Below, one piece after another: positions 17,975 through 26,661 of a stretch of DNA of 64,000 nucleotides. Below the pieces are notes generated by a model. That model was not told where the DNA came from, ran no database searches, and worked only from the letters and a program-made list of their open reading frames with translations. Position 1 is the stretch's first letter. Each line of letters opens with the position of its first letter. The position numbers and the translations under genes were made by a program. This DNA comes from Methylobacterium nodulans ORS 2060 (GTDB taxonomy: Bacteria; Pseudomonadota; Alphaproteobacteria; Rhizobiales; Beijerinckiaceae), in NCBI RefSeq assembly GCF_000022085.1, contig NC_011894.1:1080501-1144500 (forward strand), written 5' to 3'.

Positions 17975-19285
17975 TCACTTGCCGATGCAGAAGCTCGCGA
18001 ACAGCCGGTCCAGCATCTCCTCGACACCCACCCGTCCGGCCACCTCGCCGAGCGCCCGCACCGCCAGCCGAAGGTCCTCGGCCACCAGTTCTGCCGGCAG
18101 CGAAGCGGCTCCGGCGATCGCGCGGTCGAGATGCTCCGCGCAGCTTTCCAGGGCGAGGCGCTGCCGCTCCCGCGTGACGACGGCATCGCCCTGACCGAGG
18201 GCGGCCTGGGCGGAGACCTCGATCCGGTCGAGCAGGGCATCGAGCCCCTGTCCGGTGAGCGCCGAGATCGCGAGACCGTCCCCGGGAGAAGGGGAGGAGA
18301 GGTCCGCCTTGGTGCGGACCACCAGCGCGCCAGCGGGCGGAGTCTCGCCGGAGCCCTCCGGCGGCACCAGCCAGAGCACGAGATCCGCATCCGCGATCCG
18401 CCTTCGGCTGCGCGCCATCCCTTCGACCTCGATCGCGTCCACGCTCTCGCGCAGGCCCGCCGTATCCACCAGCATCACCGGCAGACCACCGAGATCGCAG
18501 CGCACCTCGATCGCGTCGCGGGTGGTGCCGGGGATGGCCGAGACGATGGCAGCGTCGCGCCGCGCCAGCGCATTGAGCAGGGTCGATTTCCCTGCATTCG
18601 GCGCGCCCGCCAGCACCACCATGAGACCCTCGCGCAGCCGTTCTCCCCGGCGTCCATTCGCCAGAGCCGACAGGATCCCGTCGCGGACCCGAGTAGCCGC
18701 CGCGAGCCCGGCCGTCGTGAGCGTCTCCGCATCCACGTCGCCCTCGTCCGAAAAATCGAGCGCCGCTTCCGTCATCGCCAGCACGTCGAGAAGCGTGGCG
18801 CGCCAATCCTCCACCAGCCGGCTGAGGGCGCCGTCGAGCTGGCGCATCGCCTGGCGCCGCTGTGCCTCCGTCTCGGCATCGATCAGATCGGCGAGGCCCT
18901 CGACCTCCGTGAGGTCCATGCGGCCGTTGAGGAAGGCCCGCCGCGTGAAGGCGCCGGGCTCGGCGGGAGCGAGGCCGGGCAGATGCGCCAGGGCCCGCAG
19001 CACGGCCGCCCGCACCGCCGGGCCGCCATGGAGCTGGAGCTCGACACTGTCCTCGCCCGTGAAGGTGCCGGGAGCCGGCATCCAGGCGACGAGCGCCCGA
19101 TCCAGAATCTCGCCGCTCCCGGGAGCGACCAGCGTCCGCAGCGACAGGCGCCGCGGCGGGGGAGGGGGCTGGCGCGTCAGTGCCTCCAGAGCCGCCGCGG
19201 CCCCGGGGCCGCTGATCCGCACCACCGCGACGGCAGCCCGTCCGAACCCCGAGGCCGGTGCAAAGATCGTGTCCACCACACCCAT
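17975..19285 (-). CDS. mnmE: tRNA modification GTPase MnmE
   Basis: MnmE (TrmE) is the GTPase partner of MnmG. The 436-residue protein has the N-terminal formyl-THF-binding domain (DTIFAPASGFGRAAVAVVRISGPG), the inserted G domain with G1 GAPNAGKST, G3 DTAGLRE and G4-like RTKAD, and the C-terminal FCIGK whose cysteine is the conserved active-site residue. The ATG at 19285 directly abuts the ribosome site AAGGAG, leaving no spacer, so the GTG six bases further in (19279) may be the real start. It leads the mnmE-parB operon. Confidence 0.95.
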   Translation of the reverse strand: MGVVDTIFAPASGFGRAAVAVVRISGPGAAAALEALTRQPPPPPRRLSLRTLVAPGSGEILDRALVAWMPAPGTFTGEDSVELQLHGGPAVRAAVLRALAHLPGLAPAEPGAFTRRAFLNGRMDLTEVEGLADLIDAETEAQRRQAMRQLDGALSRLVEDWRATLLDVLAMTEAALDFSDEGDVDAETLTTAGLAAATRVRDGILSALANGRRGERLREGLMVVLAGAPNAGKSTLLNALARRDAAIVSAIPGTTRDAIEVRCDLGGLPVMLVDTAGLRESVDAIEVEGMARSRRRIADADLVLWLVPPEGSGETPPAGALVVRTKADLSSPSPGDGLAISALTGQGLDALLDRIEVSAQAALGQGDAVVTRERQRLALESCAEHLDRAIAGAASLPAELVAEDLRLAVRALGEVAGRVGVEEMLDRLFASFCIGK

Positions 19286-19772
19286 CTCCTTCGGGGCGCC
19301 ACCCCGATTCCCGCGCGGGACCCAGCACCCGGGGTCGCAAGCAGCCTCGGGATTGACAGCGGTCGCCGCGCCTGTCGAGCCGTCCGCCAGTCGCGTCATC
19401 GGTCTGGCGTCAATCCGGCCGTGCCAAGGATCCGCAGAACGCCCCCTGGCGGAGCTATGCGCACCGTGGAAGGCCGCGAGGGGTCGAGAGCACGGGCCGC
19501 AAGGCCGGCACCTCGATGCGCGACCGGTCCCAGGGGCATCGCCGCTCGCCGGCGAGATCCTCTGCCACCACACTGGCGAGGGGCGCTGTGCCGGCGGGCC
19601 GGTCGGAGCTGTGCCGTGTCGCGCTCTCTGGCGCCGAACCGGCATCCCGTACGGCGCAGAGCGCTCCAGGAGTTCCGCCTACTCCCGGAGGCGGGCCGCA
19701 CGCGGTGAGGCGCCGGTCCGGCTCTTCACCGACACCGACGACGCAACGACTCACCGCCGCATCGATCCGGGT
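19286..19772. other. 487-bp gap upstream of mnmE
   Basis: No gene, RNA or convincing repeat is seen. Short open frames on both strands are arginine- and proline-rich and lack ribosome sites, as expected of non-coding high-GC DNA. It must hold the mnmE promoter, which I cannot place; TTGACA/TTGACG-like hexamers occur without a partner -10 box. Confidence 0.5.
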
Positions 19773-20246
19773 TCACTGCGCGGGTTTGCCCAGCACCTTG
19801 AGCGGATCGGTGCGCTGACGGGGCGAGGGCTCGTCCGTGAGCGCGCTGCCACCGCCTCTGGCGGCCCTGCCGGTGCTGCCCGTCGCTGCCGGGCCGACAC
19901 TGCCCTGGCCCGTGGTGGCGCGGTTCTCGGGACCCCGCGCCGGCACGTTCCCGCTGGCGAGTTCGAGACAGGTCAGCATTTCGACATAGCTCGGGAAGCC
20001 GCCGGCCCGCGATTGCTGCGAGCATTGGCGCTTGGCGGCGGCGGAGAAGTCGCCCCAGCGCTTGCGCAGCTCGTCGCCCGCAGCGCGCTCGGAGCGCAGG
20101 CAGCCATCCGAGCTGGATTCGGCGGCCACGGCGTTCCGGCCGGGCGAGTTGCAGGTCGCGGCGACGTCGAAGCGCGGCGGACCGTCGGCCGCAGCGGTGA
20201 GGATGAGCTGCGCACCGAGAAGCGCGGCAGGCAGGGCGGCAGGCAT
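19773..20246 (-). CDS. Exported protein of unknown function
   Basis: Not recognised. The 157-residue product from ATG 20246 begins with a short signal peptide (MPAALPAALLGAQLILTAAA). The mature region has four cysteines in a spaced pattern (ATCNS, DGCLR, RQCSQ, LTCLE) that could form two disulfides, and a helical block KRWGDFSAAAKRQCSQQSRAGGFPSYVEMLTCLELA. The last 50 residues are low-complexity Gly/Ala/Arg/Pro. The pattern resembles small periplasmic proteins common in Hyphomicrobiales. It has no close neighbour on its strand: the nearest gene upstream on that strand ends 200 bp away. Confidence 0.6.
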   Translation of the reverse strand: MPAALPAALLGAQLILTAAADGPPRFDVAATCNSPGRNAVAAESSSDGCLRSERAAGDELRKRWGDFSAAAKRQCSQQSRAGGFPSYVEMLTCLELASGNVPARGPENRATTGQGSVGPAATGSTGRAARGGGSALTDEPSPRQRTDPLKVLGKPAQ

Positions 20247-20395
20247 GGCGGATCCCCGGGCACAATGAGCTTTGCAGGAGAACGCGCCGGGATGGGATCG
20301 GTTCGATGAAGGGCGGCGTGTCGAGAGAATCCTCGGCACACCCGTTTCCCGCGGCGGCATCCGCATTTACGGGCAGTTTACCATGAGCCGCACCG

Positions 20396-20467
20396 CCTCA
20401 GCCCGCCCGCGCAGGGCGACCTCAGCCCGCCCGCGCGGGGCGGCCTCAGGCCGCCCCGCGCAGGGCC
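20396..20467. repeat. Three tandem 24-bp units with a hairpin over a stop codon
   Basis: Copies at 20396-20419 and 20420-20443 differ at two bases; a more diverged third (20444-20467) forms the last codons and stop of the trans-sulfuration gene. The unit is a multiple of three, so each copy carries an in-phase TGA. A 13-bp GC stem (about 20433-20461) has the stop codon TGA in its 3-nt loop and may serve as the terminator. Confidence 0.7.
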
Positions 20468-21606
20468 GCGTCGAGATCCGCGAACAGATCGTCCGGATCC
20501 TCGATGCCGGTGGAGAGGCGCAGCAGGTCGGGAGGGCAGGGGGTTCCGGGCCCCTCGACGGAGGCCCGGTGCTCGATCAGGCTCTCGACGCCGCCGAGCG
20601 AGGTGGCGCGCTTCCAGAGGGCGACGCGGGCAGCCGTCCCGATCGCGGCCGCCTCGCCCCCCTTCACGCGGATCGACAGCATCGTGCCGAACCCGCCCTC
20701 CATCTGCCGGGCCGCGACCGCGTGGCCCGGATGTTCCGGCAGGCCCGGATAGAGCACGGCGAGGACGTAAGGATGGGCCGCGAAGCGCTCCGCGAGCGCG
20801 GCAGCGCCCGCCATCTGGGCAGCGATGCGCAGGTGCAGGGTGCGCAGGCCCCGCAGCAGCAGATAGGCCTCGAAGGGACCCAGGATGGCGCCCTGGCTGG
20901 AGCGCACGCTCTGGATGCGGGCCCAGAACGCATCGATCCGCGCCCCGGCCAGCACGCCCGCGATCACGTCGGAATGCCCGTTCAGCACCTTGGTGGCCGA
21001 ATGCATCACCACGTCGGCTCCGAGCGCGAGCGGGCGCGTGACCACGGGCGAGGCGGCGGTGGAATCGACCGCGAGCCGCGCGCCCGCCGCATGGGCGATC
21101 TCCGCAGCCGCCGCGATGTCCGTGATGGTCCAGAGCGGGTTCGCGGGGGTCTCCAGCCACACGAGCTTGGTCTTGCCCGGGATCACGGCCGCCCGCAGGG
21201 CATTGAGGTCGTCGGTCGCGACGAAATCGACCTTGAGGCCCCAGCGCGTCGCCTCCTGGCCGAGCCAGCGGCGCAGGGCCCAGTACATTACGGTCGGCGC
21301 CACCACGTGGTCGCCGGGATCGAGCGCCCCGAACACGGCGGTGGCCGCCGCCATGCCGGAGCCGAACAGGAGCGCCCCGGCCGGCGCCTCCTCCAGCATG
21401 GCGAGCACGGCCTCGGCCTCCCGCACCGTGGCGTTGTCCGGCCGGCCGTAGCAATAGCCCGAGCTGTACTGGTTGTCGGGATCGCGGATATAGGTCGAGG
21501 CGAGGTGGATCGGCGGCACGACCGCCTTCGTCAGCGGATCGATATGGCCCATCGCCTGCGCGGCGAGGCTGCGCTTCGACCAGGCGGGCGGGGTTTCGCG
21601 GCTCAT
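20446..21606 (-). CDS. Trans-sulfuration-family PLP enzyme (cystathionine gamma-synthase/beta-lyase type)
   Basis: A 386-residue Cys/Met-metabolism PLP enzyme. The PLP lysine is K206 in MHSATKVLNGHSD, with YGRPDNATVREAE and LLFGSGMAAATAVFGAL upstream, WLETPANPLWTITDI, and the C-terminal arginine loop SLGGVESLIEHRA. The ATG at 21606 follows CAGGAG; an ATG at 21624 lacks one. The family covers cystathionine synthases and lyases, O-acetylhomoserine sulfhydrylase and methionine gamma-lyase. I cannot choose among them; the residues SSGYCYGRPDN in place of the classic YSRxxNPT differ from typical MetB. The 3' end is in a tandem repeat. Confidence 0.85.
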   Translation of the reverse strand: MSRETPPAWSKRSLAAQAMGHIDPLTKAVVPPIHLASTYIRDPDNQYSSGYCYGRPDNATVREAEAVLAMLEEAPAGALLFGSGMAAATAVFGALDPGDHVVAPTVMYWALRRWLGQEATRWGLKVDFVATDDLNALRAAVIPGKTKLVWLETPANPLWTITDIAAAAEIAHAAGARLAVDSTAASPVVTRPLALGADVVMHSATKVLNGHSDVIAGVLAGARIDAFWARIQSVRSSQGAILGPFEAYLLLRGLRTLHLRIAAQMAGAAALAERFAAHPYVLAVLYPGLPEHPGHAVAARQMEGGFGTMLSIRVKGGEAAAIGTAARVALWKRATSLGGVESLIEHRASVEGPGTPCPPDLLRLSTGIEDPDDLFADLDAALRGAA

Positions 21607-21758
21607 GGCTGTCTCCTGCGGCACCGCCCCGCCCTTGCAGAACGGGTGTCGGAGCGCAAGTCAGGCCGAGATCGCCGCAAGGTTGCCCGATCACGACCGC
21701 CCGCTCCGCGGGAGGAGGGCAACGCAAGCCTGCCGAGCTGTTCCGTCCCGGTATCGGT

Positions 21759-24023
21759 TCAGGCGCCGGACAGCTTGGCGTTGGCAAGCGGCAGCGCCCG
21801 GATGCGCTGGCCGGTGAGCGCCGCGACCGCATTCGCCACCGCCGGCGGCACGCCGGGCAGGCCGGGCTCGCCGACGCCGCCCATCGGCGCGCCGCTCTCG
21901 ATGATGCGCACATGCACCGCCGGCATGTGCTCGCGGCGCAGGATCGGATAGGCGTCGAAGTTGCGCGCCTGCCGCAGGCCGTCCCGGTAGACCACCTGCT
22001 CGAACAGGGCCGCGGACAGCCCGAGCGCCGCCGCCGATTCCACCTGCGCCCTGACGATCGCCGGGTTGACCACGCTGCCTGGATCGAACGCGATCCAGAG
22101 ATTGTGCACCCGCGCCTCGCCGCCCTCCACCGAGACTTCCGCGATGGTGGCGGTCTCCGAGCCGAAGGGGGAGGCCATGGCAATGCCCCGCGCGCGCCTG
22201 CCGCCCTCGGCCTCGTAGGGGCCCCGCCTCCAGCCGCCCGCGAGATCGGCCACCTCTTCGAGGAGCCGGCGGTGGCGCGGCTTGTCCTTGAGGAGCGCCA
22301 TCCGCAGAGCGAAGGGGTCCTGCCCGCCCGCCTGCGCGACCTCGTCGAGGAAGCCCTCGTAGAAGAAGTCGTTCATCGAGTGGCCGACCGATCGCCAGAA
22401 GGCGATGGTGACCGGATGGGCCAGCTTCACGAAGGTCATGCGGCGGTTCGGGATGGCGTAGGGCTTCTCGACGATCCCCTCGACCGCGGAGGAATCGACC
22501 GGGCTCTTGAACACCGCCCCGAACCAGCGGCCGATTGGCCCCTCGCCGACCGTGCGCACCGTGATCGCGGTGGGCTGGCCGGCGGCGTCCAGGGCGGCAC
22601 GGAACCGGCTGGTGCTCAGCGGGCGCAGCGCATCGTTGAGGAACTCCTCCTCGCGCGACCACAGCACCTTCACGGGCCGGCCCGTCACCTTGGCCAGCAG
22701 GATGGCCTGCGGATAGGGATTGGCCGGCCCGTAGGAGAAGTGGCGGCCGAAGAAGCCGCCGAGCATCGGCGAGTGGATCCGCACCCTGTCGGGCGCAAGC
22801 CCCGCGACCTGAGCCGAGACCGCCTGGAACACCTCCGGCATCTGGTTGGGCGTCCAGACATCGAGCGTGCCGTCCGGGTTGAAGCGGGCGATGGCGGAGG
22901 GCGGCTCGAGCTGCGCATGCGCGAGGTAGGGCGCGTGGTACTCGGCCTCGATGATCGTGGCGGCGCGCGCGAAGGCACCCTCAACGTCGCCCTCCTGCTC
23001 GGCCACGTGGCCCTGCCCCGTCGCCGAGCCAAGCGCCGCCCGCATGCCCTCCGACGAGAAGTCGGCCGCCACGGTGTCGATCCCGTGCGGCTTCGGGGCG
23101 GTCCAGCGCAGGCTCAGGGCGTCGACGGCCTTGCGGGCCCGAAACCAGCTGTCGGCCGTCACCGCCACGGCGCCGGGGACCCGATGCACCCCGTGCACGC
23201 CGGGCATCCGCCGGACCTCGGCCTCGTTGTCGAGGCTCTCGGGCTCGGTCCCCGGATAGGGTGCGTGCCGGATTGCGGCGTGGAGCATGCCCGCGACCGT
23301 CAGGTCGATGGCATAGACCGCACGCCCGGTCGACTTGTCGCGCACGTCGATGCGGGGAACCGGCTGGCGGATGTAGCGGAAGTCCTTCGGGTCGCGCAGG
23401 GGCACGCTCTCGCTGGGCTTGAGCGCCAGGGCCGCGGCGGCGAGATCGCCATAGGGCAGGGCGCGGCCCGAGGCTTGGTGCAGGACGGTGCCGTCGCGGG
23501 TGGTGAGCTCGCTCTCCTGCACCTTCAGCCGAGCGGCGGCGGCGCGGATCAGCATGTCGCGGGCCGTGGCGCCGAGCTGGCGCATCAGCGCGTAGCTGGA
23601 GCGGGTGGAGAAGCTGCCGCCGGTCATGCGCAGGCCGTTCACCACGGCGTAGTCGGGACCGGGCGGCGCGCATTCTACCAGGAAGCGGGCCGGGTTCACG
23701 TCGAGCTCCTCGCCGACGATCTGCGCCATGCCGGTGGCGATGCCCTGCCCGCCCTCGACGAAGGGGCTGAGCAGCCGCACGGTGCCGTCCGGGCGGATCT
23801 CCAGGAAGGCCGGCACCCGGGTGCCGGGTTTGGGCGCGACGGCGCCCGCCCCCTCGGCGGGACCCTGCGCCTCGGCTCGCGCCCGGCCGCCCGGCAGGGC
23901 GATGCCGAGCACCAGCGCACCCGCGGCGGTGCCGAGGAAGCGGCGGCGGGAGAGATTGGCGACGCCCTCGGGCGCGACGACCGGGACGGCAGCCGAGAGG
24001 TCGGATGTCGGGAGCTGCGTCAT
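21759..24023 (-). CDS. Molybdopterin-binding aldehyde/xanthine dehydrogenase-family large subunit (IorB-like)
   Basis: A 754-residue molybdenum hydroxylase subunit of the isoquinoline 1-oxidoreductase beta type. It has a Tat signal, LSRRRFLGTAAGALVLGIALPGG (residues about 25-46), as expected for a periplasmic cofactor-loaded enzyme, and family segments such as SPFVEGGQGIATGMAQIVGEELD, GGSFSTRSSY, HAQLEPPSAIARF, GGFFGRHF and GGVGEPGLPGVPPAVANAVAALTG near the C-terminus, with the catalytic glutamate in VGEPG. The [2Fe-2S] subunit follows upstream 10 bp away. Substrate is unknown. No cytochrome c subunit or MoCo-insertion protein (XdhC) is adjacent. Confidence 0.88.
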   Translation of the reverse strand: MTQLPTSDLSAAVPVVAPEGVANLSRRRFLGTAAGALVLGIALPGGRARAEAQGPAEGAGAVAPKPGTRVPAFLEIRPDGTVRLLSPFVEGGQGIATGMAQIVGEELDVNPARFLVECAPPGPDYAVVNGLRMTGGSFSTRSSYALMRQLGATARDMLIRAAAARLKVQESELTTRDGTVLHQASGRALPYGDLAAAALALKPSESVPLRDPKDFRYIRQPVPRIDVRDKSTGRAVYAIDLTVAGMLHAAIRHAPYPGTEPESLDNEAEVRRMPGVHGVHRVPGAVAVTADSWFRARKAVDALSLRWTAPKPHGIDTVAADFSSEGMRAALGSATGQGHVAEQEGDVEGAFARAATIIEAEYHAPYLAHAQLEPPSAIARFNPDGTLDVWTPNQMPEVFQAVSAQVAGLAPDRVRIHSPMLGGFFGRHFSYGPANPYPQAILLAKVTGRPVKVLWSREEEFLNDALRPLSTSRFRAALDAAGQPTAITVRTVGEGPIGRWFGAVFKSPVDSSAVEGIVEKPYAIPNRRMTFVKLAHPVTIAFWRSVGHSMNDFFYEGFLDEVAQAGGQDPFALRMALLKDKPRHRRLLEEVADLAGGWRRGPYEAEGGRRARGIAMASPFGSETATIAEVSVEGGEARVHNLWIAFDPGSVVNPAIVRAQVESAAALGLSAALFEQVVYRDGLRQARNFDAYPILRREHMPAVHVRIIESGAPMGGVGEPGLPGVPPAVANAVAALTGQRIRALPLANAKLSGA

Positions 24024-24033
24024 GCCGGCCTCC

Positions 24034-24480
24034 TCAGGCGGCGGCCTGCCGCACGGCGGCGGCGATGCGGTTGTAGGTGCCGCAGCGGCACAGATTGGTC
24101 ATCGCGGCCGCGATGTCCGCGTCGGTCGGCCTGGGCGTCTGCTTGAGGAGGGCGGTGGCGGCCATGACCTGACCCGACTGGCAGTAGCCGCATTGCGGCA
24201 CCTGCCCCGACACCCAGGCCTCCACCACCTTGCGGCCGACCGGATCCTGCTCGATGGCCTCGATGGTCTGGACCTTCGCGGGGCCCAGGCTCTCGATCGG
24301 CAGCTGGCAGGAGCGGGTCGCCTGACCATCGACCAGAACCGTGCAGGCGCCGCACTGGGCGATGCCGCAGCCGTACTTGGTGCCGCTGAGGCCGAGCGTG
24401 TCCCGCAGGACCCAGAGGAGCGGCGTGTCGGGCTCGACATCCACCCGATGGTCGCGGCCGTTGATCGTGACCTGGAACAT
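24034..24480 (-). CDS. [2Fe-2S] subunit of the molybdenum hydroxylase (IorA-like)
   Basis: A 148-residue iron-sulfur subunit with both clusters: the plant-ferredoxin-type C-x4-C-x2-C (YGCGIAQCGACTVLVDG) with the fourth Cys in RSC, and the C-terminal helical cluster C-x2-C...C-x-C (QCGYCQSGQVMAA ... NLCRCGTY). It passes electrons from the large subunit encoded next to it. There is no signal peptide, so it is presumably exported by hitch-hiking on the Tat signal of the large subunit. Both genes form one operon. Confidence 0.92.
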   Translation of the reverse strand: MFQVTINGRDHRVDVEPDTPLLWVLRDTLGLSGTKYGCGIAQCGACTVLVDGQATRSCQLPIESLGPAKVQTIEAIEQDPVGRKVVEAWVSGQVPQCGYCQSGQVMAATALLKQTPRPTDADIAAAMTNLCRCGTYNRIAAAVRQAAA

Positions 24481-24578
24481 GGCGAGGGCATCCCGGGGAC
24501 AGGAGGCGGATGCCCAAGCCTAGGCTGGCGGTCCGGGGGGCGGAATGTCGTAAACCCCGCATTTCCGGACATCGCCGG

Positions 24579-25529
24579 TCAGGCGGCCCGGATCTCCTCG
24601 GCGCGGGCGCTGCGGCGGATCACCTGCGGCGGCTGCCCGAAGGCGCGCAGGAAGGCGCGCCGCATCCGCTCGCGGTCGGCAAAGCCCGTCTCCCGCGCCA
24701 CCACGTCGATCGCGTGGCGGCCGTCCTCCATCATCGCCCGGGCCGCTTCGAGGCGCAGGTTCTCCACTGCCTTGGCGGGGGATTGCCCGGTCTCCGCGCG
24801 GAAGACCCGGCTGAACTGGCGCGGGCTCAGATGCGCGGCCTCGGCGAGTTCCTCGACCGACAGCGGGTTGCGCAGGTTGCGCCGCGCATAGGTGAGGGCG
24901 CTCTGGATCCGGTCGGATTTCGGCTCGAGCTCCAGGAGCGCCGAGAATTGCGACTGGCCGCCCGAGCGCCGGTGATAGACCACGAGCTTGCGGGCCAGAG
25001 CCCGCGACATGTCACGCCCCAGATCCTCCTCGATCAGGGCGAGCGCGAGATCGATCGCGGCGGTCATCCCGGCCGAGGTCCAGACGGGACCATCAGCGAT
25101 GAAGATGCGGTCCTCCTCCACCTTCACCGCCGGATAGAGGCGCTGAAGCGCGCGGGCATAGGCCCAATGGGTGGTCGCCCGCCGCCCGTCGAGCAGGCCC
25201 GCCTGCGCCAGCGGGAAGGCACCGGTGCAGATGCCGGCAATCCGCCGCGTACGCCGGCTCGCCGCCTGCACGCCGGCGATGAAGCCCGCCGGTGCGAGGC
25301 CCGCCGACAGCTCACCGACCACGACGACCGTGTCGTGGTGGGCCTCCCCGAAGGGCTGCGTCTCGACGGCAGCCCCGATGGAGCTCGCGACGGGCCCTCC
25401 CGTCTCCGACAGGAAGTTCACCGTATAGGCGGCATCGCCGGAGGCCGCATTGGCGAGCTCGAAGGCGGTCACGGCCGCGAGGCTCATCATCTGGAAGCCG
25501 GGAAAGAGCAGGAAGGCCACGCTGCGCAT
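24579..25529 (-). CDS. GlxA-family AraC-type transcriptional regulator
   Basis: A 316-residue regulator with a DJ-1/PfpI-like N-terminal domain (VAFLLFPGFQMMSLAAVTAFELAN; nucleophile-elbow-like GICTGAFPLAQAGLLDG) and two AraC HTH motifs at the C-terminus (SVEELAEAAHLSPRQFSRVFRAETG, AIDVVARETGFADRERMRRAFLRAFG). Such proteins respond to small metabolites; the ligand is unknown. It is divergent from the SDR at 25640 and lies 98 bp upstream of the IorAB-like pair on the same strand, so either may be its target. Confidence 0.9.
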   Translation of the reverse strand: MRSVAFLLFPGFQMMSLAAVTAFELANAASGDAAYTVNFLSETGGPVASSIGAAVETQPFGEAHHDTVVVVGELSAGLAPAGFIAGVQAASRRTRRIAGICTGAFPLAQAGLLDGRRATTHWAYARALQRLYPAVKVEEDRIFIADGPVWTSAGMTAAIDLALALIEEDLGRDMSRALARKLVVYHRRSGGQSQFSALLELEPKSDRIQSALTYARRNLRNPLSVEELAEAAHLSPRQFSRVFRAETGQSPAKAVENLRLEAARAMMEDGRHAIDVVARETGFADRERMRRAFLRAFGQPPQVIRRSARAEEIRAA

Positions 25530-25541
25530 CGGGTCGCTCCC

Positions 25542-25569
25542 ATGTCCTGAAAAGTGGTATATACGACAT
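25542..25569. promoter_or_regulatory. Inverted-repeat operator candidate between GlxA-type regulator and SDR
   Basis: ATGTC (25542) and GACAT (25565) form inverted arms around an AT-rich core holding GTATATAC (25557-25564), in an otherwise GC-rich 110-bp divergent gap. AT-rich cores of this kind stand out here and could hold overlapping -10 regions or a regulator site. No binding data can be inferred. Confidence 0.35.
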
Positions 25570-25639
25570 TTGAGACGAAGGGGTCCAGCCGTAGGGTCCT
25601 GCCATCGCCGCCCCGGCGCGGCTCGAGTGGACAGAGATC

Positions 25640-26452
25640 ATGACGACCGAGCGGAACAGCGGAACGGCCCTCGTCACGGGCGCCTCGGCGGGGATCGGCG
25701 CCGTCTATGCCGATCGCCTGGCGGCCCGGGGCCACGACCTCATCCTCGTTGCCCGCAACGCCGCGCGCCTCCAGGCGGTCGCCGAGGGGATCACCGCGCG
25801 TCACGGCCGCGCCGTCGGCACGATCGCGGCCGACCTGACCGATCCCGCGCAGCTTGCCGGCGTCGAGACGGTGCTGCGCACCGACGACAGCCTGACGATG
25901 CTCGTGAACAATGCGGGCTTCGGAGCCGCGGCGCCGCTCCTCGCCTCGGACGTCGAGCGCATGGCCGCGATGATCGCCGTGAACGTCACGGCGGTGATGC
26001 GCCTCACCTACGCGGCCGTGCCCGGGCTCGTGGCGCGGGGCGGCGGCACCCTCATCAACATCGCGTCGATCGTGGCGATCGGCCCGGAGATCCTCAACGG
26101 CGTCTACGGGGGGAGCAAGGCCTTCGTGCTCGCCTTCAGCCAGTCGCTGCGCAAGGAACTCGGCCAGACGGGTGTGCGGGTCCAGGCCGTGCTGCCCGGG
26201 GCCACCGGCACGGAGTTCTGGGAGATCGCCGGCAACCCGCTCGGCAACCTACCGGAATCCTGGGTCATGACTCCCGGGGACATGGTCGATGCGGCGCTCG
26301 CCGGGCTCGATGCGGGCGAGTTCGTAACCATTCCGGCGCTCCCGGATGCCGGTGACTGGGAGGCCTACGAGGCGGCGCGGCAGCAGATGCTGCCCCATCT
26401 CTCGAACGCCCGGCCGGCGGCGCGCTACGGGCTGCCCCGCGCCGCGGCCTGA
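25640..26452 (+). CDS. SDR-family oxidoreductase
   Basis: A 270-residue classical short-chain dehydrogenase: TGxxxGIG as VTGASAGIGAVYADRLA (residues about 11-27), NNAGFG, catalytic serine in INIASIVA and the Y-x3-K pair in VYGGSKAFVLAFS (Y at about 154). It resembles the DltE/YqjQ-like group of SDRs. Substrate unknown. It is transcribed away from the GlxA-type regulator, a layout in which the regulator often controls its divergent neighbour. The C-terminus extends 20 residues beyond the fold. Confidence 0.88.
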   Translation: MTTERNSGTALVTGASAGIGAVYADRLAARGHDLILVARNAARLQAVAEGITARHGRAVGTIAADLTDPAQLAGVETVLRTDDSLTMLVNNAGFGAAAPLLASDVERMAAMIAVNVTAVMRLTYAAVPGLVARGGGTLINIASIVAIGPEILNGVYGGSKAFVLAFSQSLRKELGQTGVRVQAVLPGATGTEFWEIAGNPLGNLPESWVMTPGDMVDAALAGLDAGEFVTIPALPDAGDWEAYEAARQQMLPHLSNARPAARYGLPRAAA

Positions 26453-26510
26453 GCCGGCCTGTGACGCCCGTCCTCATCATCGCCGGCGCCTCGGCCGTGA
26501 GCACTGACTT

Positions 26511-26620
26511 GCATGGAAGCCGCCCTGCACCTCAGCATGAGGGCTGGGGTTAGCTGCCACAGGCGGGATTTCAGCCGCACGGGAGAGGGGTTCCCCGCGC
26601 GGCCTCGTCTCGGAAGAAAT
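26511..26620. repeat. Repeat debris after hutU: family A half-copy and REP half-copy
   Basis: GCATGGAAGCCGCCCTGCAC then CTCAGCATGAGGG (26512-26544) is a truncated copy of the family A palindrome. CGCACGGGAGAGGGGTTCCCC (about 26578-26598) is one arm end of the nested palindrome present whole at 29207-29357. They fill the 209-bp convergent gap between the SDR and hutU. No gene is seen here. Confidence 0.5.
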
Positions 26621-26661
26621 CAACCGGAGCCGTATCATACCGACTGGCATCGAAACATCCG

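Noticed and set aside
15947..19708. 1,253-codon plus-strand frame across mnmG and mnmE
   Set aside because: High GC keeps the opposite strand open. The real genes are on the minus strand with intact motifs, and this frame has no recognisable domain or ribosome site.
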